A stretch of 64,000 bases of DNA from Nitrosomonadales bacterium (GTDB taxonomy: Bacteria > Pseudomonadota > Gammaproteobacteria > Burkholderiales > Gallionellaceae), in the NCBI GenBank assembly GCA_016234685.1, contig JACRAT010000018.1, positions 60,665 to 124,664 on the forward strand. Direction: 5' to 3'. Every line of letters begins with the position of its first letter. The first letter of the stretch is position 1. Shown in pieces: positions 44,818 to 54,389 of the stretch. A program made the position numbers and the translations under genes. A model generated the notes under the pieces. That model saw nothing but the letters and a program-made list of their open reading frames with translations. It did no database searches and was not told where the DNA came from.

Positions 44818-46860
44818 TCAGATCCTGAACTGTTGAGTCAGTTCGTTCAGTTCCTGCGCGGTCTTGTCCAGATCGTTTGCCGCCATCGCTGCGCTACGCG
44901 AGGCTTCGGTATTCTCATGCGTCAAGGAAGAGATGCGCTGGATGTTATCGGCGATCTCGGCGCTGGACGTGGCTTGCTCATGGATAGCCTCGGCGATGCT
45001 CTGGGCCATGGTCACGGTGTGCTGGGCGCGCTGGGAGATGTTCTCCAGAATCTGGCTGCCTGCGCCCATTCGTCCCATATTCGCCTCCACTTCGCTGGAG
45101 GCGCGCTCCATATTTTTGACCGCATCCTGAGTGATGCCAGAAATATCCTTGATGCGGTCTTCAATGTCGGCGGTGCTTTGCTGGGTCTTTTCCGCGAGCT
45201 TGCGCACTTCGTCGGCGACCACCGCGAAGCCACGACCATGTTCGCCCGCCCGTGCCGCTTCGATGGCGGCATTCAGTGCCAGCAGGTTGGTCTGCTCGGC
45301 TACTTCGCGGATGACGCTGGTGATACCGTTGATCTTGTTGACGGCATCTTCCAGTTTTTCGATGGACTGGGCGGACTCAAGCACGGCCCCCGCTGCCTTT
45401 TCAGAGGCCGCAAGGCTTTCCCTCATTTGGGTGCTGCCTTCCACGGTCTTTTGGGAAGACTGGCTGGCCGACTCCGAAGCATCCATGGCGTGACGGGAGA
45501 TGTCGTTGGCACGAATCGAGGCCTCTTCCATCGAGCTTGCCACCTGCATCGCACTGGAAGATTGCGATTCCGAGTTGTTCACCACTCTGGAGACGATGCC
45601 GGTAAGCGTAGTCGATTTACTCTTCAGCGTCTCGGAGGTGGAGGTGATCTGGTCGATCATCGAGCCGAGCAGAATCTTGCTGGACTGCACATTGCACAGG
45701 ATACGGCCCACTTCGTCACGTCCGTCGATGTCCACCGGGTCGGAAAGATCGCCGCTGACCATGGCTTGCAAATGCGTCTCGATGTACTTGGCGGGTTTGA
45801 CGACGAATTGCTTTACCACCCAGCCGATGAAAACGAACAGCGCCAGTTGCAGGAGTAGCTGGCCGACGATCATCTCGATCCGCAAGCGGTTCAGCGCGCT
45901 GAAATCTTCGCTCATGTCGATGATGAGATCGGATGCGCCGCTGACGCTGCCTTCAGTCGTGGTGTGGCAGCTCAGGCAGTTCGTGCCGTGGAAATCGGAG
46001 CTGAGCGCATAGGGTGTGACTAGGCGGAAGACGGGGACGCCATTTCTCTCTTCTTGGGCGAAATAGGGCGTCTTGTGATCCATCGCCTCTTGGACAACAG
46101 GGTCGCTGGTCTGCTCGGAAGTCAGCCCCGGCCCGAACTGCTCAGTCACCTGTTTGGAACGGATCAACTGCAACTCTTGGATATATCCGCTTTCCGAGAT
46201 TTTCTTGAGCAGGGTGGTACGGTTGGCCGGGTCGGTGAAATTGCCGGTGATCATCAGCATATTCGCGCTGTCGATGACTTCCATGGCGATGCCGTTGGCG
46301 CGTTGTTTGACGGAATCGACCATGCGCTCCTTGATCTGCTGGGAGACGGTCAGATTCGCAGCGATCAGCGCCACCAGCAGGAACGGCTGGATCAGCAGTT
46401 GCAGCTTGTACTGAAGTTGCAGATTCTTGAAGCGGCGCGCCAGCGAGAGACCGAAAGGCGCGTGAGAGCGGTATTGCGTCTCGGCTTGCTGTATCTCGCG
46501 GCGGCTGGGCTTTTTGCGCAGAGACAGATAGCCGACGAGTTGGTTGTCCTTGATGATAGGGGAGACGGTCGCCTTCACCCAGTAATGGTCGCCATTCTTG
46601 GCGCGATTCTTGACGATGCCGCGCCAGGGCAGCCCGCTCTTGACCGTGTCCCACAGGCTTTTGAATGCCCATTCCGGCATGTCGGGGTGGCGCACTACGT
46701 TGTGGCTCTTGCCCAGCAACTCGTCTTTGGAAAAACCGCTGATTTTGATAAAGGAATCGTTGGCATAAGTGATGACGCCGCGTGTGTCGGTGCGGGTGAC
46801 AAAAACGGCATCAGCCGAATAGTCGATTTCGACTTGAGTTACTGGCAGATTTTTTTTCAA
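44818..46860 (-). CDS. Methyl-accepting chemotaxis protein with PAS and CxxCH-bearing periplasmic domain
   Basis: The 680-residue receptor has an Aer-like PAS domain (about residues 15-120), a membrane helix (154-174), a periplasmic DUF3365/Tll0287-like domain with CLSCH at 295-299 (a c-type haem attachment motif), a second helix (336-356), HAMP, and the MCP signalling hairpin ([31 protein letters not shown]). It likely senses redox or a gas through haem and steers motility. No che genes are in the window. Confidence 0.93.
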   Translation of the reverse strand: MKKNLPVTQVEIDYSADAVFVTRTDTRGVITYANDSFIKISGFSKDELLGKSHNVVRHPDMPEWAFKSLWDTVKSGLPWRGIVKNRAKNGDHYWVKATVSPIIKDNQLVGYLSLRKKPSRREIQQAETQYRSHAPFGLSLARRFKNLQLQYKLQLLIQPFLLVALIAANLTVSQQIKERMVDSVKQRANGIAMEVIDSANMLMITGNFTDPANRTTLLKKISESGYIQELQLIRSKQVTEQFGPGLTSEQTSDPVVQEAMDHKTPYFAQEERNGVPVFRLVTPYALSSDFHGTNCLSCHTTTEGSVSGASDLIIDMSEDFSALNRLRIEMIVGQLLLQLALFVFIGWVVKQFVVKPAKYIETHLQAMVSGDLSDPVDIDGRDEVGRILCNVQSSKILLGSMIDQITSTSETLKSKSTTLTGIVSRVVNNSESQSSSAMQVASSMEEASIRANDISRHAMDASESASQSSQKTVEGSTQMRESLAASEKAAGAVLESAQSIEKLEDAVNKINGITSVIREVAEQTNLLALNAAIEAARAGEHGRGFAVVADEVRKLAEKTQQSTADIEDRIKDISGITQDAVKNMERASSEVEANMGRMGAGSQILENISQRAQHTVTMAQSIAEAIHEQATSSAEIADNIQRISSLTHENTEASRSAAMAANDLDKTAQELNELTQQFRI

Positions 46861-47150
46861 CGCTCGCTCCCTAATGACCGGTTTGTACTTTTCTGCACTC
46901 TACTTGGTTCTTTCGGACGACTTTGAATAATCTTTAATGGCGGGAATTGATGCGTAGCTAAAAATACGGTTTTCGGCTAGGATTGCCCCCGGTTTTTGTC
47001 GACTTTATCTGGACGTAGAATGGGCCATAAGCTGGTTGATCATAAGCAAAGCAAGGGTGGGTGCAGCTACGTGGATCTGGGCTGGAGCGGTGGGGTGATC
47101 GACTTCGGTGTGCTGCGACTACGTAGTGTGCTGGTTCCTTAAATTTAAAA
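46861..47150. other. Intergenic region between the chemoreceptor and lipoprotein genes
   Basis: These 290 bp hold no convincing gene. The two flanking genes are divergent, so promoters must lie here. A GT-rich stretch on the plus strand (about 47050-47140) was examined for a known riboswitch fold and none was recognised. Confidence 0.5.
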
Positions 47151-48200
47151 ATGAATAAGTTAAATAAAACAATCTCAGCGGCAGGCGTAGCCATCTCGAC
47201 GCTGCTGCTTTCGGGCTGCCTGGCCGGCAGTGGTTCCTCGGCATCGGTAGTGGCGTCGACACCAGTGGTTCCGCCTGTCGCACCTGTTACGCCGGTTTCA
47301 CCGGTGATTCCTGCCTCGCCTGCCGCACAGCTGGCTGCCAATACTCTGGTGGCGCTCGATTCAGCGGGCCTCTCGGTTACGGAAACCAAGAATGCACTGG
47401 GCACAGCGAGTTTCATCACCGGGCCGGGCGTGTTGCTGGCAGCGACCACGCTGACCATCCCGCAGACGATCGTGGTTGCGCCAGTTCTACCCGCAATGGC
47501 CAGCGCGACGTTCACTGGTGGCATCAACACCTCGGTGGCGGCATTGGCGGCGAATCCGGCTGTGGCAGGGGCTTACACGGGAGCGGCACTGAATGGGAAG
47601 TCGTTCAGCATCAACTCGCAGCAATCCAACGTATTGGCGACGCTAGCCAGCCCGCAGGCAGGTTTGACCTATGCAGACTTCGGCGATTGGCAGTTGAGCA
47701 GCAATATCCCCGCCGGAGCCAGCGGCTTGGTCACCATGGCCTCTTGGGCGGGCGGGACGCAGGTGACGCAGACCATGCCGGTGGTGGGGAATGCGACCTA
47801 CGCGGGGGTGACGAGTGCTAGTTCGCTGACCACGGTCGGGGGGGGGACGAGCTTGTATCAGCTGTCCGGCAACATCAGCCTGACCGCGAATTTTGCTAGC
47901 GGCACGATAGCCGGGAATATCACCAATATCAGTGCGGTGAACAACGCAGGGGCAGCCCCGGTCGCGGCTGGGGCATTCAATAATGTGACTTTGTCTGGCA
48001 CGATCAGCGGCAATGCCTTTAACGGCACGACAACCGCCGGTGCGCTCCCTGTAGGAGTCAATCCCGCCAGTATCGCAGCGGGTACGACGGGTACGGTAGC
48101 CGGGCATTTCTACGGGCCAACAGCCAATGAGGTCTCCGGGGTGTGGGGAATGGCGACCTCCACGGTGCAGGCTCAGGGTTCGTTCGGGGCCAAGAAATAG
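47151..48200 (+). CDS. Surface lipoprotein, TbpB-like beta-barrel (first paralogue)
   Basis: The 349-residue product has a lipoprotein signal peptide (MNKLNKTISAAGVAISTLLL, then SGCLAG, lipobox Cys at about 23) and a Pro/Val linker. The C-terminal half is a transferrin-binding-protein-like barrel with YADFGDWQ, LSGNISLTANF, NAFNGT and the ending GHFYGPTANEVSGVWGM, the TbpB/Slam-substrate signature. These lipoproteins are moved to the cell surface by Slam proteins. The neighbour at 48315 is a paralogue and the Slam gene follows. The ligand is unknown. Confidence 0.85.
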   Translation: MNKLNKTISAAGVAISTLLLSGCLAGSGSSASVVASTPVVPPVAPVTPVSPVIPASPAAQLAANTLVALDSAGLSVTETKNALGTASFITGPGVLLAATTLTIPQTIVVAPVLPAMASATFTGGINTSVAALAANPAVAGAYTGAALNGKSFSINSQQSNVLATLASPQAGLTYADFGDWQLSSNIPAGASGLVTMASWAGGTQVTQTMPVVGNATYAGVTSASSLTTVGGGTSLYQLSGNISLTANFASGTIAGNITNISAVNNAGAAPVAAGAFNNVTLSGTISGNAFNGTTTAGALPVGVNPASIAAGTTGTVAGHFYGPTANEVSGVWGMATSTVQAQGSFGAKK

Positions 48201-48314
48201 TTCGCCATGCTTCAGTTGTGTTCGCCTCAACTATTCAATCTGATAAACGAGCCATTCGGCGCATTTTCTTCTTGCGGCAGAGCCGACGGAAGGGTGCTCA
48301 AGATGAGGGAAGTC

Positions 48315-49331
48315 ATGCTCCAATCTAGAATTAAGGCCGCGTGTTGTGCGGCTTCATTTATCGCGCTTACCGCCTGTACCAGCGGCGGAGCGAATTCTCC
48401 AGCCAATACCTTGGTGTTGTTGCCAGTCCCCGCCGCAGCCCCCGTGCTGACTCAGACGGCGTTGCCGGTGTTGGTGCAACCGGCTATGTTCACCGCTTCC
48501 GATACAGTCACATTCTCTGTGCCCGTCACCCGGGATGCCTTCGGCAAAGTCACGGCGGTCACCGGGCATGGGACGTTGCAAGCCGCGACTACGCTGACCA
48601 TCATGCCGGCGGCGGCAGTGGGCAATCCCCCGGCGAGTCTGGCAGTCGCTGGGGGTGTCGCCGCGACGGTGTTGCCGCTCAGTACTATCGCCGGTACGAC
48701 GGGGGCTTACACCGGTACGACGGCTGTAGCGGGCGAGACGTTCGACATCTACACCCGGCAAGCCAGCGTGCTGGCGACGGTCGCCAGTCCGCAAGCCGGG
48801 CTGACTTACGCTGACTTTGGCGACTGGCAGTCGCATCCTGTCGCGGTAGGCGCAAGTACGGTGAGCTTGTCGCACTGGGCAGGCGGCACGCAATACACAC
48901 TCGCCATGCCCGTGGTGGGGACGGCAAGCTATACCGGGAAATCCAGTGGTAGTGTGATCGCGATAACGGGTGCTACGGCGACGCAATATGCGCTGTCGGG
49001 CAACATCAGCCTGACTGCGGATTTTGCGGCCAGTACGGTCGCCGGAAACATCACCAATATCTCGGCGGTGAACAACACGACCGGCGTCGCGGTCGCGGCG
49101 GGTTCCTTCAACAACGTGGCTTTGTCAGGCACGATCAGTGGCAATGCCTTCAATGGCACGGCGACGGCGGGAGCAGCGCCGGTCGGCGTCAACCCGGCTA
49201 GTATCACAGCGGGTGCATCGGGCACGGTGGCGGGCCACTTCTATGGCCCGGCAGCGAACGAGGCGGCCGGCGTCTGGGGAATGTCGACCTCCACGGTGCA
49301 GGCGGCAGGTTCTTTCGGGGCGAAACAGTGA
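48315..49331 (+). CDS. Surface lipoprotein, TbpB-like beta-barrel (second paralogue)
   Basis: The 338-residue product is a tandem duplicate of the gene upstream, sharing SVLATVASPQAGLTYADFGD, LSGNISLTADF, GNITNISAVNN and the ending GHFYGPAANEAAGVWGM. Its signal peptide MLQSRIKAACCAASFIALTAC has a lipobox (LTAC). ATG 48315 has GAGGGA nearby; ATG 48303 is also in frame and possible. The terminator at 49346-49369 follows. Confidence 0.84.
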   Translation: MLQSRIKAACCAASFIALTACTSGGANSPANTLVLLPVPAAAPVLTQTALPVLVQPAMFTASDTVTFSVPVTRDAFGKVTAVTGHGTLQAATTLTIMPAAAVGNPPASLAVAGGVAATVLPLSTIAGTTGAYTGTTAVAGETFDIYTRQASVLATVASPQAGLTYADFGDWQSHPVAVGASTVSLSHWAGGTQYTLAMPVVGTASYTGKSSGSVIAITGATATQYALSGNISLTADFAASTVAGNITNISAVNNTTGVAVAAGSFNNVALSGTISGNAFNGTATAGAAPVGVNPASITAGASGTVAGHFYGPAANEAAGVWGMSTSTVQAAGSFGAKQ

Positions 49332-49345
49332 CCTTGGTTACACCC

Positions 49346-49371
49346 AAAGGGCGGGGTTTCCCGCCCTTTTT
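49346..49371 (+). terminator. Intrinsic terminator after the second lipoprotein gene
   Basis: Stem AAAGGGCGGG with CCCGCCCTTT, loop GTTT, followed by T's. It lies 82 bp before the Slam gene, so the exporter may be made from read-through or its own start. Confidence 0.85.
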
Positions 49372-49450
49372 ATTTCAGGGTGCGAAACCTCTGCGCGACG
49401 ATTTCTGCGGCGAGGTGGCGGGGAAGTGCGATGCCCACCACCAATTCCTG

Positions 49451-50773
49451 ATGCGGTTAAGTTCGCATCGCGCTCTGGTGGTGCTGGTGTGTCTGCTGAG
49501 CTTGGCCCGCCCGCTTGCAGCCCAGCCGTTCTACGTCGAGCCGGAACTGAGTTTCGATCCTTTCGCTGCGGTGCGTCAGCTCATGTTGCAAAAACAATGG
49601 GAAGCGGCTGAGGTCGAGATCAAGAAGATCGCGCTGGAGCCGGGTGTCGATCCTATCGAGACCTTGTTCTTGGCGGGGATGATCGCGGCGGGCAGCCAGA
49701 ACTATCCGACGGCGATCTCCCTGTTTCAGACGGTGCTGAATAATCGCCCCGAGTTGATCCGAGTGCGCCTTGAATTGGCGCGGGCCTATCTGCTGTCGGG
49801 CAACGACGAAGGGGCGCAGTATCATTTCGAGCGCGTATTGGCGGGCGATCTGCCGGACGCCGTCATCGCCAAGGTGCAGGACTATCTGGTGCAGATCCGC
49901 TCTAGGCGCACTTGGCAGGCGGGTTTCGGCATCGCCCTTCTGCCCGATAGCAATGTCAATCAGGCGACCAGTGCGCAGACGGTGTCCGTCGCGGGTTTGC
50001 CGTTCACCTTGTCCAGCGATGCGCGCGAAACCAGCGGGGTGGGCGTGCTCTGGCAACTGTATGGCGAGAAGCGCTGGAGTCTGGCAGATCGTTGGCGCAT
50101 TGCGGCGAGTGCTCATCTGTTGCGCAAGGATTACAGCAAGAACCGATTCAACGACACCACCGTCACAGCCCGGCTAGGCCCGCGCTATCTGTACGAGCAG
50201 GGCGAGGTGGGTTTCGGCGTGAGCTTGAGCAAACGCTTGCTGGGAGATCGCTCATACAATGAGGCTCAAGGCCTGTTCGTGGACATGAATCGTCAACTGG
50301 GCGAACGATGGCTGTTGCGCGCCGGGCTGGATGTGCAGTGGTTCGATTTTGCGGCGGGCAAGGGCTCGCCCGGCACGTTGACCTCGACCAGCGCTGGCCT
50401 GCGCTACATGCTCAGCCCTAGCAGTTTGCTGGAAGGCGGGCTGGATTTCGGCCAGGATACGACGATCAGCGATCAGATGCAGCACCAGACGCTGGGTGCT
50501 TCGCTGGCCTATCGGGCGGAGGTCGCTTGGGGCTTGCTATATGGCGTCAATGCGCGGATCGCGCGCAGTGACTATCCGGTATTCCAGCAGTTCTTCAATC
50601 AGTATCGCCATGATGCGATGAGCTCATTCAGTATGGATGCGACCAAGCGCGACTGGCAGCTGTTCGGTTTTTCGCCGGTCGTTTCACTGACTGTGATAAA
50701 GAATGATTCGACGATTCCGCTCTATAGTTTTCAACGAGCGCTCGGGCAATTTGGTCTAAACAAACAATTCTGA
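49451..50773 (+). CDS. Slam-family surface lipoprotein assembly modifier
   Basis: The 440-residue product has a signal peptide (ALVVLVCLLSLARPLAAQ), an N-terminal TPR-like helical region (about residues 45-150: LMLQKQWEAAEVEIKKIA, LELARAYLLSGNDEGAQYHF), and a C-terminal outer-membrane beta-barrel (DUF560) ending in aromatic residues (QFGLNKQF). Slam proteins flip TbpB-like lipoproteins across the outer membrane. The gene follows two such lipoproteins, so the pairing is strong by context. ATG 49451 precedes the signal peptide; the frame is open further upstream. Confidence 0.88.
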   Translation: MRLSSHRALVVLVCLLSLARPLAAQPFYVEPELSFDPFAAVRQLMLQKQWEAAEVEIKKIALEPGVDPIETLFLAGMIAAGSQNYPTAISLFQTVLNNRPELIRVRLELARAYLLSGNDEGAQYHFERVLAGDLPDAVIAKVQDYLVQIRSRRTWQAGFGIALLPDSNVNQATSAQTVSVAGLPFTLSSDARETSGVGVLWQLYGEKRWSLADRWRIAASAHLLRKDYSKNRFNDTTVTARLGPRYLYEQGEVGFGVSLSKRLLGDRSYNEAQGLFVDMNRQLGERWLLRAGLDVQWFDFAAGKGSPGTLTSTSAGLRYMLSPSSLLEGGLDFGQDTTISDQMQHQTLGASLAYRAEVAWGLLYGVNARIARSDYPVFQQFFNQYRHDAMSSFSMDATKRDWQLFGFSPVVSLTVIKNDSTIPLYSFQRALGQFGLNKQF

Positions 50774-50868
50774 GCGAGGCAGCTTGAGTTACCCATCGGC
50801 TATCGGGTATTCTCGCCGCATTCGAAATGCCGCACTGCATGAGCGGTGACTACAAGGGGAGTGGATAA

Positions 50869-51471
50869 ATGGTAACTAAAGGATTATTCGTGGCTGCGCT
50901 GATCGGGCTGGCGACTTCGGGCGTGGCGCGTGCGGAAGAGAGCGACGCCGCTGACGAAACCGGTTTCTATGCTGCTGCCGATCTGGGTATGGCGACGGCA
51001 GGCGATGCCTGTGTCGGCCTGCCTGCCGGCACGACTTGTCAGGATACTGATATAGGCTTCCGTCTGGGCGCGGGCTATCAACTGACCAAGCGTATCGCCA
51101 TCGAGGCTGGCTATGCCGATTATGGCGTCGTCAAATATGCCAATGCGGCGGCCTCGGCTTCTGTTGCCAGTAGCGGTTTTCAACTGGCGGCTGTGGGAGA
51201 GCTGCCTTTGAGTCCGAGTTGGGCGCTGACTGGACGGCTGGGCGTGGCGTACACCACGCAGAAGTCGACCGGGGTGAATACCGGCGGGATCACGCCGGGG
51301 ATGACGGCGACCAGCATCACACCGCTGTTCGGGGTGGGCGTCAAGTACAAAATGTCTCGCTCTATCGTCTTGCGTGCGCAGTATGATGACCTCGGGCGAG
51401 TGGGTGACCCGGCTACGCTCGGTCAGCACAAGCTGAATCTGTTGAGCGCGGGTGTCATCGCCGGTTTCTGA
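50869..51471 (+). CDS. OmpA/OmpX-like outer-membrane beta-barrel
   Basis: The 200-residue product has a signal peptide (FVAALIGLATSGVARA) and an eight-stranded OmpA-type barrel. Its strands include GFYAAADLGMAT, GFRLGAGYQL and IAIEAGYADYG, and it ends LLSAGVIAGF with the terminal Phe used for BAM insertion. No peptidoglycan-binding domain. Role unknown. A terminator follows at 51492-51514. Confidence 0.85.
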   Translation: MVTKGLFVAALIGLATSGVARAEESDAADETGFYAAADLGMATAGDACVGLPAGTTCQDTDIGFRLGAGYQLTKRIAIEAGYADYGVVKYANAAASASVASSGFQLAAVGELPLSPSWALTGRLGVAYTTQKSTGVNTGGITPGMTATSITPLFGVGVKYKMSRSIVLRAQYDDLGRVGDPATLGQHKLNLLSAGVIAGF

Positions 51472-51491
51472 CGCAGCGGTCAGTGCAACCC

Positions 51492-51520
51492 AAAGGGCAA
51501 CTTGGTTGCCCTTTTTTTTT
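51492..51520 (+). terminator. Terminator after the small outer-membrane protein gene
   Basis: Stem AAAGGGCAAC with GTTGCCCTTT, loop TTG, then nine or so T's. Confidence 0.9.
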
Positions 51521-51526
51521 GGCGAT

Positions 51527-52732
51527 TCAGCAATGCTGCCCTGCGGCGTAGCCCGAGGCCCATGCCCAGTGCAGGTTGTAGCCGCCTAGTTGACCGGTCA
51601 CATCGACCACTTCGCCGATGAAATACAAGCCGGGAACGGTATTGACCTGCATGGTCTTGGATGACAGCGCGCGGGTGTCGACACCGCCGCAGGTGACTTC
51701 GGCCTTGGTGTAGCCCAATGTGCCGGAGGGGGTGATCTGCCAGTTGTGCAGTCGTTCGGCTAGGGTGCGCAGTTGCTTGTGGCTGAGCTGGTTGAGTGGT
51801 TTGTTCTCGACGAATTGCGCACTCCAGGTCTGGGCGAAGTTCTTGGGCAGATATTGCGACAGGAAATTGACCAGTTGCTTTTGGCTGCCGTGGTTCTCCT
51901 CCAGCAATTGCGCCATGTCATGGTCGGGCAAAAGATTGATGGAGATGGGCTGACCGTGCTCCCAGTAGGTGGAGATTTGCAGGATGGCCGGGCCGCTCAA
52001 GCCGCGATGGGTGAACAGCAGACTCTCGCGGAAGGAGCGCCCGCCGTAGCTGACCTCGGCATCCAGCGTGACGCCGGTCAGATCGGCATAAGGCGCCCAG
52101 TCTTGCGGAGTGAAAGACAGCGGAACCAGCCCCGGCTTGAGTTTCACGATGGGTAGGCCGAACTGCTCGGCCAATTTGTAGCCGAACGGCGTCGCCCCGA
52201 TCTTGGGGATGGACAGACCGCCGGTGGCGACCACCAGTGAGCGGCTCTTGAAGATGCCGCGATTGGTGGTGACGGTGAATTCAGTCGCTGCTGCGTCTTC
52301 AGCCGAGGCGGGGCGCACGCTTTTGGCGGCCACACTTTGGATCTCGCAGGGCGTAGACCAGCGCACGCCAGCCGTCTCACATTCTGCGCGCAGCATGGCG
52401 ATGATGGCTTCCGAACCCGCATCGCAGAACAATTGTCCCGTCGTTTTTTCGTGATAGCCGATGCGGTAGCGGTCGAGCAGGGAGGTGAAATGGCGCGGGG
52501 TGTAGCGCGCCAGCGCCGAGCGCACGAAGTGCGGATTGGCCGAGACGAAGCAGTCGGGCCGCATGTCCAGATTGGTGAAGTTGCAGTTGCCGCCGCCCGA
52601 GATGCGGATCTTCTCGGCCAGTTTGGAGTAGTGGTCGAGCAGCATCACCGAGCGGCCACGCTGGGCGGCAGTCAGAGCGCACATCAGGCCGGAAGCGCCA
52701 GAGCCCAAGATCAGGCAATCATAAGTAGACAT
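51527..52732 (-). CDS. NAD(P)/FAD-dependent oxidoreductase, HI0933/YhiN type
   Basis: The 401-residue flavoprotein has the FAD-binding GSGASGLMCALTAAQRG and KIRISGGGNCNFTN (family-specific) near the start. VVATGGLSIPKIGATPFGYKLA in the middle and YFIGEVVDVTGQLGGYNLHWAWASGYAAG close the sequence. Members of this family (BaiN-like) reduce unsaturated or quinonoid substrates, but the true substrate in this organism is unknown. It stands alone on its strand. Confidence 0.9.
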   Translation of the reverse strand: MSTYDCLILGSGASGLMCALTAAQRGRSVMLLDHYSKLAEKIRISGGGNCNFTNLDMRPDCFVSANPHFVRSALARYTPRHFTSLLDRYRIGYHEKTTGQLFCDAGSEAIIAMLRAECETAGVRWSTPCEIQSVAAKSVRPASAEDAAATEFTVTTNRGIFKSRSLVVATGGLSIPKIGATPFGYKLAEQFGLPIVKLKPGLVPLSFTPQDWAPYADLTGVTLDAEVSYGGRSFRESLLFTHRGLSGPAILQISTYWEHGQPISINLLPDHDMAQLLEENHGSQKQLVNFLSQYLPKNFAQTWSAQFVENKPLNQLSHKQLRTLAERLHNWQITPSGTLGYTKAEVTCGGVDTRALSSKTMQVNTVPGLYFIGEVVDVTGQLGGYNLHWAWASGYAAGQHC

Positions 52733-52991
52733 CAGAAGTTACCGGCGCATTGTGCGCCTGAAAGGTGGAGTTACAAGGGAGGCCGCCGTTTAGCCGGGAA
52801 GCGGAGGTCTCCGTGATCGGTTGGGCGTGGGCGTCAAATTCGGTCGTCCCGCATCTCTAGCCCTTCTGCCAGCAGGAGCGGTACTGGCAAGGACACGCTG
52901 ATTTATTCAAACTGTTCGCCCTGAGGTATCGAAGGGCTTGCCACGAAAGGGTAGTCAGCGTGTCCCCAAGTTGTGTGCTTGAGCTACGACC
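52733..52991. other. Intergenic region holding a dispersed repeat copy (52914-52936)
   Basis: No gene visible. The 23 bp at 52914-52936 match, in the opposite orientation, 19065-19087 inside ligA with one mismatch. Confidence 0.6.
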
Positions 52992-54185
52992 TCAAGCCAG
53001 AGCCTTGGCGATACGTTCCAGCGCCGCTTTGAGGTTGTTCATCGAGGTGGCGAAGGAGATACGGAAATAGCCTTCAGAGCCGAAGGCCGAGCCCGGCACC
53101 ACCGCCACACCGGCCTCTGCCAGCAGATATTCGGACAGGGCGATGTCGGTGGCGGTCTGGAGCTTGCCTTGCTGATGCAGGCGGGCAATGGCCTCGCGCG
53201 CATCGGGGAAAGCGTAGAACGCGCCGCCCGCCTTGATGCATTTCAGTCCAGAGATCTGGTTGAAGGCATCGACCACGAATTCGTGGCGCTCACGGAACGC
53301 GGCGATCATCGGGGCGAGGCAATCCTGATCGCCATTCAGCGCGGCTTCGGCGGCGACTTGCGAGATCGAGGTCGGATTGGAGGTGCTTTGCGATTGCACG
53401 TTCTCCATCGCGGTGATGATGTTTTCCGGCCCGGCGGCATAGCCGATGCGCCAGCCGGTCATCGCGTAAGCCTTGGATACGCCGTTCAGCACCATGGTGC
53501 GCGGATACAGGTCGGGGCAGGCGTTGAGGATGTTGTAAAACTTATCGGAGCCTAACTGGATATGTTCGTACATGTCGTCGGTGGCGATGAGGATGTTCGG
53601 GTGTTTGCGCAACACCTCGCCCAGCGCCTTCAGGTCATCCAGCGAGTACATCGCGCCGGACGGGTTGCTCGGGCTGTTGATGACGATCATTCTGGTCTTC
53701 GGCGTGATCGCCGCTTCCAGTTGTGACGGCGTCAGCTTGAAGCCCTGTGCGATGTCGGCCTGCACAATCACCGGTTTGCCCTCGGCGATGATGACGATGT
53801 CGGGATACGACACCCAGTAAGGTGCGGTGATGATGACTTCGTCGCCGGGGTCGATGGTCGCCAGCACCAGATTGAAGAAGCTCTGCTTGCCTCCACAGGA
53901 GACGAGGATCTGCTTCGCGGTGTAGTCCAGCCCGTTGTCGCGCTTGAACTTGGCGATGACGGCGGCCTTGAGCGAGGGCGTGCCGCCCACGGCGGTGTAC
54001 TTGGTGAATCCCTTGTTGATCGCTGCGATGGCTGCGTCCTTGATGTGCTGCGGCGTGTCGAAATCCGGCTCGCCCGTCCCCAATCCGATGATGTCCTTAC
54101 CTTCGGCTTTCAGCTTGGCAGCACGGGCAGCGACGGCGAGCGTGGGGGAAGGTTTGATGGCTTGTACGCGAGTGGAAAGTGTCAA
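52992..54185 (-). CDS. Class I aspartate-family aminotransferase
   Basis: The 397-residue PLP enzyme has TRVQAIKPSPTLAVAARAAKL, GEPDFDTP, YTAVGGTPSLKAA, NSPSNPSGAMY, and SKAYAMTGWRIGY with the PLP-binding Lys. This is the Ib/aspartate aminotransferase type (also acting on prephenate in some). The start is TTG 54185: it gives the family N-terminus TLSTRV, has GAGGA upstream, and no ATG is near. Transfers amino groups between aspartate and 2-oxoglutarate. Confidence 0.92.
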   Translation of the reverse strand: MTLSTRVQAIKPSPTLAVAARAAKLKAEGKDIIGLGTGEPDFDTPQHIKDAAIAAINKGFTKYTAVGGTPSLKAAVIAKFKRDNGLDYTAKQILVSCGGKQSFFNLVLATIDPGDEVIITAPYWVSYPDIVIIAEGKPVIVQADIAQGFKLTPSQLEAAITPKTRMIVINSPSNPSGAMYSLDDLKALGEVLRKHPNILIATDDMYEHIQLGSDKFYNILNACPDLYPRTMVLNGVSKAYAMTGWRIGYAAGPENIITAMENVQSQSTSNPTSISQVAAEAALNGDQDCLAPMIAAFRERHEFVVDAFNQISGLKCIKAGGAFYAFPDAREAIARLHQQGKLQTATDIALSEYLLAEAGVAVVPGSAFGSEGYFRISFATSMNNLKAALERIAKALA

Positions 54186-54389
54186 GATGATTATCCTCAG
54201 TGTTCGGAAGGGCTGATGTGGCGAGCTGTGTAAGCCTATGGTGGCGCGAATTATAGCCTGATTCGGCACGGGTCAGACATGGCCGTGGAATCTGTTGGAG
54301 GCAAATTGAAAGAATGAAGCTATCATGGCGTCAGATGTAGGCGTTTTTATCTTGACCGGCAAAGTATCGGGCAGGAACTAGGAGGGGGT

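Noticed and set aside
47030..47140. Cyclic-di-GMP (GEMM) riboswitch before the lipoprotein gene
   Set aside because: A short GCAAAGCAAGGG run caught the eye, but the conserved core and paired stems of that class are not present.
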